Origin: Roseiarcus sp963784805
Lineage (GTDB): Bacteria; Pseudomonadota; Alphaproteobacteria; Rhizobiales; Beijerinckiaceae
Reading direction: 5' to 3'
DNA length: 64,000 nucleotides
Assembly: GCA_963784805.1 (NCBI GenBank)
Contig: CAWASR010000025.1
Span: 62,001 to 126,000 of the forward strand
Shown: positions 45,084 through 54,247 of the stretch, one piece after another
How positions within the stretch are numbered: the first letter of the stretch is position 1
How the letters are laid out: each line of letters starts with the position of its first letter
Notes under the pieces: model-generated
Told to the model about the DNA's origin: nothing
What the model saw: only the letters and a program-made list of their open reading frames with translations
Databases searched by the model: none
Translations under genes and position numbers: made by a program

Positions 45084-45688
45084 TGCTCCTCGATCCGGCG
45101 GCCGGCGAGCGCGTCGAGGCCGCCTACGACGACACGCAACTCAAGACGCGCGCGCCGGTCGTCTGCGTGCTCGCGCGCGCTTCTCACTCCCCCGAAGCCG
45201 AATTCCTGCTCGGCGCCTGCGTTCTCGCCCTCGCCACGCCACTGCCGCTGCTGTTGTTCACCCAGCTGTCCGCGCAGCGGATCTACATCGCGCAGCTGCT
45301 TGTCGCCATTCTCGCGGCGGTGCTTGGCTCGCTGCCCTTCCTCAGGCGGGCGCTGGTTCCCAGACGCCTTCAGCGCTCCGCCGCGCACAGCGCAGCGCTG
45401 GCGCAATTCGTCGCGCGCGGGCTCGACCGCTCGCAATGCGGCGTGCTCGTCTACGTCTCATTGGCCGAACGCTATATCCGCATCGTCGCCGCCGAAGACG
45501 CGGCGCGGCTCATCACTCAGGATCAGTGGCAGGACGCCGTCGACGCGGCGCTGGGAGCGCTGGCCGGCGGCGCGACCGAGGCTGCGCTGGTCGGCCTGGC
45601 GGCGCGGTGCGGCGATATTCTGGCGGGACCCTTCCCGCGCGATGCGCTCTCGGAGCCGCCGCAGCGGCGGCGATTCCATACGATCTGA
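45083..45688 (+). CDS. Second TPM-domain membrane protein
   Basis: A 201-residue protein beginning MLLDPAAGERVEAAYDD. Two membrane helices lie near residues 45-90 (LACVLALATPLPLLL-like and LLVAILAAVLGSLPF). The TPM-like C-terminal part has AQFVARGLDRSQCGVLVYVSLAERYIRIVA and DQWQDAVDAAL. This is the companion gene usually found after LemA and the Gly-rich TPM protein. The ATG overlaps the stop of the repaired upstream gene, supporting the start. Confidence 0.85.
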   Translation: MLLDPAAGERVEAAYDDTQLKTRAPVVCVLARASHSPEAEFLLGACVLALATPLPLLLFTQLSAQRIYIAQLLVAILAAVLGSLPFLRRALVPRRLQRSAAHSAALAQFVARGLDRSQCGVLVYVSLAERYIRIVAAEDAARLITQDQWQDAVDAALGALAGGATEAALVGLAARCGDILAGPFPRDALSEPPQRRRFHTI

Positions 45689-45716
45689 ATTCTTCCGAGT
45701 TCAGCGCCCGGGGCCC

Positions 45717-46301
45717 TCACCAGGTCGAAAACTTCGCCTCGACCTTGCTGAGGAACGCCGCCCTACGGTCCGGGTTTGTTCGATCCATGTCGTAGTGTGC
45801 GATATAGTCGCAGCGCGCGCCCGGCGCGCAGTTGTAGAGCATCGATCGCTTGAGGAAGCGGCGTGGCGGATCGCCGGCGAGAAAGGTCGTCAACCGCGAA
45901 CCGCCATAGGTGGTCACCACGCCAAGACGCTTGACGTTGTGCAGGCGCGGAACGTACCCGCCGTCCTCCCTGATGATGAAGCTGACGCCGGGCAGGAACA
46001 CCTTGTCGACGAACCCTTTGAGGATAGCCGGGAATCCCATATTCCAGACCGGAAACGAGAATACGAGCGCCTCGGCGGCGAGCAGCCGGTCGACGAAAGG
46101 AGCGACGCGCCGGCGATTGACGCTCAGATCGTGATACTCGATCCGGTCCTGACGGGTCATGACCGGATCGAAGCCTTCCGCGTTGAGATCGCAGTCGTCG
46201 ACGTCATGGCCCCGCGCGCGCAAGGTTTCGACGACCTTGGCGTGCAAGGCCGCGCCAAAGCTGGTCTCGACCGGATGGGCGAAAAGGACCAGGACCTTCA
46301 C
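45717..46301 (-). CDS. NAD(P)H-dependent oxidoreductase, flavodoxin-like fold
   Basis: A 194-residue protein of the NQO/MdaB/KefF type. MKVLVLFAHPVETSFGAAL binds FMN or FAD, FSFPVWNMGFPAILKGFVDKV is the family core, and VVTTYGGSR follows. It would reduce quinones or other acceptors using NAD(P)H. It is the last gene of a minus-strand group, six bases behind the FAD oxidase, so it probably takes part in the same pathway. Confidence 0.88.
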   Translation of the reverse strand: MKVLVLFAHPVETSFGAALHAKVVETLRARGHDVDDCDLNAEGFDPVMTRQDRIEYHDLSVNRRRVAPFVDRLLAAEALVFSFPVWNMGFPAILKGFVDKVFLPGVSFIIREDGGYVPRLHNVKRLGVVTTYGGSRLTTFLAGDPPRRFLKRSMLYNCAPGARCDYIAHYDMDRTNPDRRAAFLSKVEAKFSTW

Positions 46302-46307
46302 CGCCGG

Positions 46308-47738
46308 TCAGCCTTGCGCCGCCAGCGCCCGCGCCTCGAGGCCGGGAAACAAAAAATTCTTGCCGGCCGAGAAGTCGAAGTCCGGATCCTCGAACGCGAT
46401 CATCTTGCCGGGATTGAGCAGGCCTTTGGGGTCCGTCTCGCGCTTGAAGGCGAGCTGGATCGCATCGGTCTGCTTCATGCCGCCCTCCTCCAACGTATAG
46501 CGATGGGGGTTGAAGATCGTCGCCCCCATCGTCTCGTGCTCGGCGATGATTTCCCTTAGCCGCTCCTCGGTCGAGAAGCGCACCAGCGGCAGGCCCGCGA
46601 AGCCGATTCGGCCGTTGAAGCGGATCGCCTCCAGGTGTCCGATGACCTCGAGCCCGAAATGGTCGTGAATGCGCTTTATGGTCGCCAGCGCGCCGTCCTC
46701 CGGGTAACGCGCCTGCAGATAGGTCATGGCCGGATCGACTCTGAGCGCGCGCAGGGTCGTGTGGTTCCATGCGAGCTCGTAGATCGGAGGCAGGCGCGTC
46801 AGCGTCTCGGCCGCCGCCCGACTGGAGACGAACAGGACTTCAGCGGTCCTGAACGGCCTCGTGAATGTCTCGAGCGCGTCCAGGGCGTGCGGGGCGATCA
46901 TCGCCAGAACGACGCTCTTGCCGGCGGGAATGAGGGCGCGGTGGCGAAGGAAATAGTCATGCGGTGCGGGCGCCGCGACGACGGTCACCAGCTTCTTGAG
47001 GATGCCGTCCTGCTCGCCGAGAGCGAGCGCGTAAGCGGTCGCGGCGTCGAAGGAGTCGAAGCCGACGATGACCTCGACCCAGCCGTATGACGCCGTCAGC
47101 GGCATCTCGACCTCGGTGATGACGCCGTTGGTGCCATAGGCGTGCACCGCCTTGTGCAGGTCTTCGCCGGTCAGCTCGAGGCCGCGAGGCTCCGCTTCCA
47201 TCGTCAGGACGCGCAGGCGCAGCACGTTGCCGAAATCGCGCAAGCCGCCCCAGGTGATCGAACCGACGCCGCCCGACCCGCCGGCGACGAAGCCGGCGAC
47301 CGAGGCGGTGGCGCGGGTCGAGGGAAACATGCGCAATTCCTGGCCGGAGGCGGCGGCCGCCCTGTCGACGTCGCGCAGGATCGCGCCGGGCTCGCAGACG
47401 ACGCGGCCGGTCGAGATCGATAGGACTCTGTTCATTTCGATCAGGCTGAGGAGCACCCCGCCGGTCAGCGGCATCGCCTGGCCGTAGTTGCCGGTTCCGC
47501 CGCCGCGCGCCGTGACCGGGATGGCGAGCCCGTGCGCCGCCGCCAGCACGGTCGCGACCTCGGCCTCGCTCTTTGGCGAAACCACGATGTCGGCGGTCAC
47601 CGATTCGAGCTCGCGTTTCAGGACCGGCGAGTACCAGTAGAAGTCTCGGCTCTTCTGTCTGATAAGGACGGGATTGTCTTCGCACTTGATCGCGCCGATC
47701 CGCTCGCGGAACCGGGCGATATCATAGGCTGGGCTCAT
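46308..47738 (-). CDS. FAD-binding oxidase/dehydrogenase (GlcD/PCMH type)
   Basis: A 476-residue flavoprotein. The PCMH FAD-binding domain shows VVSPKSEAEVATVLAAAHGL, ARGGGTGNYGQAMPLTGG and FVAGGSGGVGSITWG. The cap and C-terminal part end in TDPKGLLNPGKMI, typical of D-lactate or glycolate dehydrogenases and relatives. The substrate is presumably a hydroxy acid or an intermediate of the neighbouring amidohydrolase pathway. The ATG at 47738 overlaps the amidohydrolase stop as ATGA, showing coupling. Confidence 0.9.
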   Translation of the reverse strand: MSPAYDIARFRERIGAIKCEDNPVLIRQKSRDFYWYSPVLKRELESVTADIVVSPKSEAEVATVLAAAHGLAIPVTARGGGTGNYGQAMPLTGGVLLSLIEMNRVLSISTGRVVCEPGAILRDVDRAAAASGQELRMFPSTRATASVAGFVAGGSGGVGSITWGGLRDFGNVLRLRVLTMEAEPRGLELTGEDLHKAVHAYGTNGVITEVEMPLTASYGWVEVIVGFDSFDAATAYALALGEQDGILKKLVTVVAAPAPHDYFLRHRALIPAGKSVVLAMIAPHALDALETFTRPFRTAEVLFVSSRAAAETLTRLPPIYELAWNHTTLRALRVDPAMTYLQARYPEDGALATIKRIHDHFGLEVIGHLEAIRFNGRIGFAGLPLVRFSTEERLREIIAEHETMGATIFNPHRYTLEEGGMKQTDAIQLAFKRETDPKGLLNPGKMIAFEDPDFDFSAGKNFLFPGLEARALAAQG

Positions 47739-49057
47739 GATGAGAGGCCCTCCAGGGCGTCGATGTCGGCGTAGTCCGGCGGCCCCGCGCTCAACGCCTC
47801 GCCATTCCGAAGCACGATGCGATCGTTGTGGGCGCGCGCCAACAGCTCGGTGAAATCGCGCGCCCGGGTCACGATCATATCGGCCGACGCGCCGGAGCGG
47901 AATCCCTCCATGCGCAGTCCCATCGCTCGCGCGGGGCTCTCGCGCACGACCGACGCCCAATCGGCGAACGGGTAGTCGAGGTGCAGAATCCTGACGCCCT
48001 CGCGCCAGACCTCGAGCATGTCGTGATCGCCGTAGGCGTGGAAGGGGTCGCGCACATTGTCGCTGGCGATCATTACGTTGACGCCCGCCGCCTTCAGCTC
48101 GTGCAGGGCGGTGACGCCGCGCCAGCGCGGGGTGCGGCCCGCCTTTCGGTCTTGCAGAAACATGTTGCACATCGGCAGCGAGACGACGCTCAGGCCGGCG
48201 CGCGCGACCGCCTCGATCGTGCGCCGCCGTTCGTCTTCTTCTTGCAGGCTCAGCGAGCAGCAATGGCCGGCCAGAATGCGGCCCCCAAAACGGCGCTCGA
48301 TCGCCGTTTCCGCGATGATGCGAAGCGAGCGAGCCGCGGGATCAGCGGATTCGTCGACATGGAAATCGAGGTCCCAGCCCTTGCGTTCGGCGAGCGCAAA
48401 CAGGACGGCGAGCCCCTCCCGCAGACGCGGAATCATATAGGGGACGGCGCCCAGTATGTTCGATCCATAGGCGTCGAGCGTCGTCTCGATTTCCGCCATA
48501 TGCTTTTCGTCGAACGCGAAATCGATGCTGAACAGCGGCGTGGCCTGCAATTCGATCCTGCCGCGCCACCGTTCGCGCGCCTCGGCGACGACAGGCCAGC
48601 TGATGGCGGTCTGCGGTCCGACGCTGTCGACATGGGTGCGGATAGCCGCGACGCCATGCGCGTGAGCCGAAAGCAGGCTGAACTCCATGCGCGCCGCCAC
48701 GTCGCGGGCGTTCCAATTAGCGGCGCGATCGTCGGCGACCGCCTTCAGCGCGCCGGCGAAGTCGCCGGTCGGGTTCCGGGCCCGACGCCAGATATGGGCC
48801 TTGTCGAGATGGGTATGGGCGTCGGCAAACAGCGGCAGGACAATGCGGCGCGATAAATCAAACCGGGGCGTTTCGCCGAAGTCGCCGGCGCCGCCGGGCG
48901 CGATGTCGCCGATCCGGCCATGGTCGATGAGGATGTCGACGGTCGCAAAACCGTCTCGGTCGACGCCCCCGGCGCCGCTCGGCAGGTGCGAGGCGAGAAC
49001 GCGAGCCTCGACCAGCGCGTAACGGTCCCCTGCTGGCGTCGAGAAGGCCGTGTTCAC
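47735..49057 (-). CDS. Amidohydrolase related to cytosine deaminase
   Basis: A 440-residue TIM-barrel metal hydrolase starting at GTG. The metal ligands are ADAHTHLDKAH (His-x-His), DFHVDES, AGHCCSL and the Asp in IASDNVRDPF, which follow the cytosine deaminase and N-isopropylammelide hydrolase pattern. It should deaminate or hydrolyse a heterocycle. Genes coupled to it and facing it (FAD oxidase, binding protein, creatininase, RidA-like) suggest breakdown of a nitrogen-rich ring compound. Confidence 0.88.
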   Translation of the reverse strand: MNTAFSTPAGDRYALVEARVLASHLPSGAGGVDRDGFATVDILIDHGRIGDIAPGGAGDFGETPRFDLSRRIVLPLFADAHTHLDKAHIWRRARNPTGDFAGALKAVADDRAANWNARDVAARMEFSLLSAHAHGVAAIRTHVDSVGPQTAISWPVVAEARERWRGRIELQATPLFSIDFAFDEKHMAEIETTLDAYGSNILGAVPYMIPRLREGLAVLFALAERKGWDLDFHVDESADPAARSLRIIAETAIERRFGGRILAGHCCSLSLQEEDERRRTIEAVARAGLSVVSLPMCNMFLQDRKAGRTPRWRGVTALHELKAAGVNVMIASDNVRDPFHAYGDHDMLEVWREGVRILHLDYPFADWASVVRESPARAMGLRMEGFRSGASADMIVTRARDFTELLARAHNDRIVLRNGEALSAGPPDYADIDALEGLSS

Positions 49058-49243
49058 GCCGCGCGGCTCCTCGCGCCGGCGCGCCGATGTCGGGGCGGCA
49101 GGCGCGGGAGGCGGATGCCCCCGTGGAACGCGCGCGCGAACGCCGACCGGTTCACTCTTCCCGCCCGCGTCGCCGGCTTCGGCCCGGGAACTGCGGCGGT
49201 TTCGGACATCGACGAGATGCGTTCCCGGCCATTGACGGGTTTG

Positions 49244-50239
49244 CTACTTCGGCCGCAAGTCGAGGCCGACGCCCTTGTCGACGAACTGCAGCGTATAGGC
49301 CTTCGCATAGTCGAGGCCCGGCTTGACGACCCCCGCCTTGACCATCTGCTCGTAGAAAGATTTGACGCGATCGTCGGTCATGGCGCCGATGCCGAGCTTC
49401 AGGGTGTCGCCGGAGTCGACGAGACCGTATTGCTTGATCTTGGCGATCGAGAATGCGATCTGCTCGTCCGTCATTTCCGGATTGTCCTTCTTGATCCGAG
49501 CGTTGGCCGCGGCGTTGTCGCCATAGAGATAATGGTACCAACCGATGGTCGAGGCGTCGACAAATCGCTGCACGACGTTGGGATGCTTGGCGATCAGGTC
49601 GGCGCGGGTCTCGATCGTCGTCGCATAAGTGCTGTAGCCATAGTCGGCGAGCAGGAAGATATTCGGTTTGAAATGGCCTTCGCGCTCCACGGCGAAAGGC
49701 TCCGAGGTGACGTATCCCTGCTGAATCGAATGCATGTCGGCGATGAAGGGGCCAGGATTGAAGGTATAGGGCTTGACGTTTTCTTCCTTGAAACCGTAGG
49801 CGCTCTCCATCCAGCGATAGAACGAGGCGAGCCCTTCCTTTCCGATATAGGCGGCCGCCTTGGGCAACTCGGACCACTTGTCGAGCCCGACGTCCGGATG
49901 CGACATCATGATCTGCGGGTCTTTCTGGAAATGGGCGGCGACGACAACGATCGGGACGTTGTGGGCGGCGGCGTCGAAGGCGAGAAGCAGGTTGCCGCCC
50001 ATGTAGAAGTCGAGCTTGCCGGCTGCTAGCAGAATTTGGTTGTCGGCCTGCGGACCGCCCTGCGCGATCGTCACGTCGAGGCCGTATTTGGCGTATGTTC
50101 CGTCGACGAGCGCCTGATAATATCCGCCGTGCTCGGCCTCGGCGAGCCAGTTGGTTCCAAATGTCACCTTGTCGGCGGCGAGCGCCGACGTCGCGGCCAG
50201 GGACAAGCCTGCCGCGAGCCAAAGACCAAGGCGTTTCAT
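49244..50239 (-). CDS. NMT1/THI5-like ABC substrate-binding protein
   Basis: A 331-residue exported protein. The signal peptide MKRLGLWLAAGLSLAATSALA is followed by TFGTNWLAEAEHGGYYQAL, GPQADNQILLAAGKLDFYMGG and MHSIQQGYVTSEPFAVE. These match binding proteins for pyrimidine, sulfonate or nitrate-like ligands. No permease or ATPase for this type is encoded nearby, so it must use components from elsewhere. It is divergent from the RidA-like gene. Confidence 0.9.
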   Translation of the reverse strand: MKRLGLWLAAGLSLAATSALAADKVTFGTNWLAEAEHGGYYQALVDGTYAKYGLDVTIAQGGPQADNQILLAAGKLDFYMGGNLLLAFDAAAHNVPIVVVAAHFQKDPQIMMSHPDVGLDKWSELPKAAAYIGKEGLASFYRWMESAYGFKEENVKPYTFNPGPFIADMHSIQQGYVTSEPFAVEREGHFKPNIFLLADYGYSTYATTIETRADLIAKHPNVVQRFVDASTIGWYHYLYGDNAAANARIKKDNPEMTDEQIAFSIAKIKQYGLVDSGDTLKLGIGAMTDDRVKSFYEQMVKAGVVKPGLDYAKAYTLQFVDKGVGLDLRPK

Positions 50240-50359
50240 GACTGTTCCCCAAATCGAGAGACCGACGCCAAGTCTCGCAACTTCCACGCCAATGCGCAAA
50301 TCGGCTCGGCCATGGTTCACGAGCGGCGCCAGGCGGAGAATATTGGAGATCAGCTTTCG

Positions 50360-50746
50360 ATGCGCAGACTGAACCCGGCGACGATCCACCCGCCTTTCGC
50401 CAATTACGCGCACGGCGTCGCGATCGAACCGGGGAGCCGCGTCGTCCTTTGCTCCGGCCAACTGGGCGTCGACCGGGACGGCGCTGTTCCCGAGGCGGTT
50501 GAAGAGCAGGCGCGCCTCTGCTTTCGCGCGATCGCGGCGATCCTCGGCGAGGCGGGCATGACGCTGGCCGATCTCGTGCGCGTCAACGCCTATGTCTCCT
50601 CGGCTCAGCATTTGAGCGGCTATATGAAGGTGCGCGATGAATTTGTCGGCGCCCCGCCGCCGGCCTCGACGCTGATGATCGTGCAGGGATTCGCCCGGCC
50701 GGAATTCAAGGTCGAGATCGAGGCCGTCGCCGCGCGTGCGGACTGA
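50360..50746 (+). CDS. RidA family protein lacking the catalytic arginine
   Basis: A 128-residue protein with the RidA fold: VVLCSGQLGVDRDG, CFRAIAAILGEAGMTLADLVRVNAYVS and KVEIEAVA. The Arg of the PARS segment that RidA needs to hydrolyse imines seems to be replaced (PPASTLMIV). It therefore belongs to a non-archetypal Rid group with uncertain activity. Such genes often sit in catabolic clusters for nitrogen compounds. The stop is 17 bases before the creatininase-family gene. Confidence 0.87.
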   Translation: MRRLNPATIHPPFANYAHGVAIEPGSRVVLCSGQLGVDRDGAVPEAVEEQARLCFRAIAAILGEAGMTLADLVRVNAYVSSAQHLSGYMKVRDEFVGAPPPASTLMIVQGFARPEFKVEIEAVAARAD

Positions 50747-50763
50747 AGACTGAGGAGGGGCAG

Positions 50764-51576
50764 ATGCTGCCGACCAAGTTTTGGGCGGAAATGGGCTGGC
50801 GGGATTTCGCCGCCGCCGACATGAGCAAGGTCGTCGCGGTATTGCCGGTGGCGGCGATCGAGCAGCACGGGCCGCACCTGCCGGTCGGCGTCGATACGTT
50901 CATCAACCAAGGCTATCTTGCGCGGGCGGTCGAGCGCGTTCCCGACGACATGCCGGTCCTGTTTCTGCCCGTGCAGGCGATCGGCAAGTCGAACGAGCAC
51001 ATCGAGTTTCCCGGCACATTGACCTTTTCACTGGAGACGGTCGCCCGCGCCTGGATCGAGATCGGCGACAGCGTCGCCCGAACCGGCTGCCGCAAGCTCA
51101 TCGTCATCAATTCGCACGGCGGCAATGTTCCGGTCATCGGCGCGGTCGTGCGCGAGTTGCGGGTTCGCCACCGGATGCTGGCCGTCCATGCGGCCTGGCA
51201 TACGCTGGGTTACCCGGAAGGCCTGTTTTCGGCCGAGGAGCGCGCGCATGGGATTCATGGCGGAGACGCCGAGACCTCGCTAATGCTCGCTTTCAGGCCG
51301 GAGCTCGTGAGGATGGGGGAGGCGCGGAATTTCGTCAGCGCGGCGGTCGCGATCGAGGAGGAGTTCAAGCGGCTACGGGTCACCCAGCCGATCGGCATCG
51401 GCTGGATGTCGAGCGATCTCAACGAACTGGGCGCGGCGGGCGACGCCTCCCGGGCGACCGCGGCCAAGGGCGAAGCCTGCGCCGAATGCGGCGTCGACGG
51501 CTTTCTCGAACTTCTGCGGGACGTGCTCGCCTTCGATGTCGATCGCCTCGGCCGGGGACCTCTGGCGCGCCGCTGA
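50764..51576 (+). CDS. Creatininase family amidohydrolase
   Basis: A 270-residue metal-dependent amidohydrolase. Metal ligands are visible in AIEQHGPHLPVGVDTF, VINSHGGN and HGIHGGDAETSLML. Family members include creatininase, FAPy deformylase and mycofactocin peptidase MftE. The surrounding deaminase-like and RidA-like genes favour a small cyclic amide substrate. An AGGAGGGGCAG ribosome site is present. Confidence 0.9.
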   Translation: MLPTKFWAEMGWRDFAAADMSKVVAVLPVAAIEQHGPHLPVGVDTFINQGYLARAVERVPDDMPVLFLPVQAIGKSNEHIEFPGTLTFSLETVARAWIEIGDSVARTGCRKLIVINSHGGNVPVIGAVVRELRVRHRMLAVHAAWHTLGYPEGLFSAEERAHGIHGGDAETSLMLAFRPELVRMGEARNFVSAAVAIEEEFKRLRVTQPIGIGWMSSDLNELGAAGDASRATAAKGEACAECGVDGFLELLRDVLAFDVDRLGRGPLARR

Positions 51577-51706
51577 CGGCGGATTTGCGCCGGTCGGGCC
51601 CGGGTAACGAGCGGCGCGTCAGCGGGACGCCGCCGGGGTGGTCTTTGACGCGATCCTCGGCCATAGTAAGTCGTTGCAATTGCGGCGCCGAAGGGGGAGC
51701 GGGCGC

Positions 51707-53083
51707 ATGGCGCTGAAGTTTGGCGATTCGGTCGTCGCCGATCCTCAACTCGCCGACGTCGAGCGCGCCATCGAGACTGCGCCGCGCGAAGCCGGCTGGC
51801 GGATCAATCTCGACAATGGCGAAGATGATCATATGGAAGCGGTCGCTTCGCCGGCAGGGCTTTATGCCGTGACGTTCGTCGATCGCGGCCAACGCTTCAA
51901 TGCGGCGGCGGCGGTCGACGCGAACGGCCTCAAAGACATCCTTTGCAAATATCTCAACGGCGACACCGACTGGAGGGACGGAGCGAACTTTGTCGCCGAG
52001 CAGGCGCCGGGGGCGCGCGCGCGGGCCGCGCGCCGCATCACCTCGAAGCCTCCGACCTGGGCAATCGCCCTGGTCGCTGGTTCGTTCTTCGGAATGCCGC
52101 TCATTGTGCGCTGGCTGCCGAAAGGCGGTCCCGACGACTACGGCTGGCTTACGATCGCCGTGATCGTCGGCGGGCCGATGGCGGTCCTGCTGCTGGCGAT
52201 GATCGTCAACAAGCTGTTGCAGCTGCGTCGCGTCGCCGGTTGGCCGCAAGCTGCGGGGAGGGTCACCAAATCCGCCGTCGCGACGAGACATCAAAGGCCT
52301 TCGGGCAAGGCGACGCAGCTGATCAATTTCCCGGCGATCGAATATGAGTTTGCGGCTAACGGCCAGACGTACACGGGTAAGCGCATCGCGGTCGGCGAGG
52401 ATACCGGCGGGGCCAATATCGAGGCTACGCTGGCGCGCTATCCGGTCGGCGCCGCTGTAGCGGTCTATTACGATCCCTCCGACCCGGAGAATTGCGTCCT
52501 CGAGCGCGGCGCCCCGGCTCTGCTTCCCGTTCAGGGCTGCGGCACGACCTTGACGAGCCTCGCGGCGATTGGATTTTGCGGTTACTGGCTGGTCAAGCAC
52601 TATGACAGCGCGATCGCGCCGATGTGGGCGACCGGGCACGGCCGCGTCTCTCTCTTGGCCGCGATCGTCGGGGCGCTTTCGCTCATGGCGTATTTTGGTT
52701 CGCTGATCATCGCCAAGCAAAATGAACAGCCCTGGTCGTCCGTCAATGGCACGATCGTCGACAGTCGAACGGAAAGCGACAATCGCGGCCGACAAACACG
52801 CTATGCGCCCGTGGTGGAATACGCCTACCTCGTCCACGAGCGGCAGTTCCACGGCCGCACCATCGCGTCCGACGATCAGGGCGAACTCACGCTCGCCGAA
52901 GCGGAGAAGATCGCGGCCCGTTACCCGAAAGGCAGTCCGGCGGTGATCTACTACGATCCCAAGGACCCGCGCGACGCGATGCTGGAGAGGCCTTCCGCTA
53001 ACCGTGCGAACCGCGCCGCCCTGGCGGTCGCCGTCGTCAGTTTCCTTGTCGCCGTCTACGCCAGCGGCTATTTCCGCTCGTAA
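51707..53083 (+). CDS. Tandem DUF3592 membrane protein
   Basis: A 458-residue protein with a soluble N-terminus (about 1-115) and membrane helices near 125-180, 290-315 and 440. Two DUF3592 domains each contain a strand set with YARYPVG-like and YYDPSDPENCVLE endings: the first has VAVYYDPSDPENC, the second PAVIYYDPKDPRDAML. Function unknown. The ATG at 51707 follows an AAGGGGGAG ribosome site; upstream frame has no support. The gene stands alone. Confidence 0.82.
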   Translation: MALKFGDSVVADPQLADVERAIETAPREAGWRINLDNGEDDHMEAVASPAGLYAVTFVDRGQRFNAAAAVDANGLKDILCKYLNGDTDWRDGANFVAEQAPGARARAARRITSKPPTWAIALVAGSFFGMPLIVRWLPKGGPDDYGWLTIAVIVGGPMAVLLLAMIVNKLLQLRRVAGWPQAAGRVTKSAVATRHQRPSGKATQLINFPAIEYEFAANGQTYTGKRIAVGEDTGGANIEATLARYPVGAAVAVYYDPSDPENCVLERGAPALLPVQGCGTTLTSLAAIGFCGYWLVKHYDSAIAPMWATGHGRVSLLAAIVGALSLMAYFGSLIIAKQNEQPWSSVNGTIVDSRTESDNRGRQTRYAPVVEYAYLVHERQFHGRTIASDDQGELTLAEAEKIAARYPKGSPAVIYYDPKDPRDAMLERPSANRANRAALAVAVVSFLVAVYASGYFRS

Positions 53084-53184
53084 GCCTAAGGGGCGGCGCT
53101 CGGCTTGTCGGCGATGGCTGGCGCGGTCAGGATGGGCTTAAGGCGGCCGCGCCCGATTCCTGCGGCTCCGAGGGGAGGACGTTC

Positions 53185-54237
53185 ATGCTTTTGCCAACGA
53201 CGCTGGTCGGATCGTACGCGCAGCCCGAATGGCTGATCGACCGCGCCAAGCTCGCGGGACGCTTTCCGCCGCGGGTCCGGGCCAAGGAGCTGTGGCGCAT
53301 TTCCGAGCCCTATCTGGCCGAGGCGCAGGACGACGCGACGGTGCTCGCGATCAGGGCGCAGGAGGACGCCGGGCTCGACATCATCACCGACGGCGAAATC
53401 CGGCGCGAAAGCTATTCGAACCGCTTCGCGACCGCGCTCGAGGGGATCGACATCGACAACCCGGGCGTCGCGCTCGACCGCTCGGGCCATCCCAATCCGG
53501 CGCCGCGCATCGTCGGCAAGATCCGCCGCAAGCATGCGGTCGAGGTCGGCGACCTGAACTTCCTGCGCAAGCACACAGACCACACGGTCAAGATGACGGT
53601 GCCGGGTCCGTTCACCATGAGCCAGCAGGCGCAGAACGACTTTTACCCGAACGTCGCCGAGGCGGCGATGGACTACGCCGACGCGGTCAACGCCGAGATC
53701 AAGGATCTGTTCGCGGCCGGCGCGGACATCGTCCAGATCGACGAGCCCTATATGCAGGCGCGGCCCGGTCCGGCGGAAGAGTACGGTCTCGCGGCGCTGA
53801 ACCGGGCGCTCGACGGCGTCGTCGGCGCGACCGCGGTGCATATCTGCTTCGGCTACGCCGCGATCATCCATGAACGGCCGAGCGCCTATTCGTTCCTCAA
53901 GCAGCTCAGGGGCTGCCGCTGCCAGCAGGTCTCGATCGAGACGGCGCAGTCCAATCTCGACTGCGCGGTGCTGGCCGACCTGCCGGACCAGAAGATCATC
54001 CTCGGCGTCATCGACCTCTCGACGCCTGAGATCGAGACGCCGGAGACGGTGGCGGCGCGCATCCGGCGCGCGTTCGCCTACCGTAAGGCGGAGGACATCA
54101 TCGTCGCGCCCGACTGCGGGCTCAAGTACCTGCCGCGCGAGGCGGCGTTCGGCAAGATGAAGGCGATGGTCGAAGGGGCGCGGATCGTGCGGGCGGAAGT
54201 GACGGGGAAGCAGGCCCGGCCCGACCCGACGCCTTAA
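53185..54237 (+). CDS. MetE C-terminal-like methyltransferase
   Basis: A 350-residue TIM-barrel protein related to the catalytic half of cobalamin-independent methionine synthase, without its N-terminal half. TTLVGSYAQPEWL and ITDGEIRRESYSNRF are typical. Zinc ligands appear as His and Cys in AVHICFGY, Glu in VSIETAQSN and Cys in APDCGLKYLP. Such short proteins may methylate homocysteine or demethylate other donors such as methylated thiols. A GAGGGGAGG ribosome site precedes the ATG. The second CCAAG repeat element starts within 60 bases of the stop. Confidence 0.87.
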   Translation: MLLPTTLVGSYAQPEWLIDRAKLAGRFPPRVRAKELWRISEPYLAEAQDDATVLAIRAQEDAGLDIITDGEIRRESYSNRFATALEGIDIDNPGVALDRSGHPNPAPRIVGKIRRKHAVEVGDLNFLRKHTDHTVKMTVPGPFTMSQQAQNDFYPNVAEAAMDYADAVNAEIKDLFAAGADIVQIDEPYMQARPGPAEEYGLAALNRALDGVVGATAVHICFGYAAIIHERPSAYSFLKQLRGCRCQQVSIETAQSNLDCAVLADLPDQKIILGVIDLSTPEIETPETVAARIRRAFAYRKAEDIIVAPDCGLKYLPREAAFGKMKAMVEGARIVRAEVTGKQARPDPTP

Positions 54238-54247
54238 AAACATTTTG

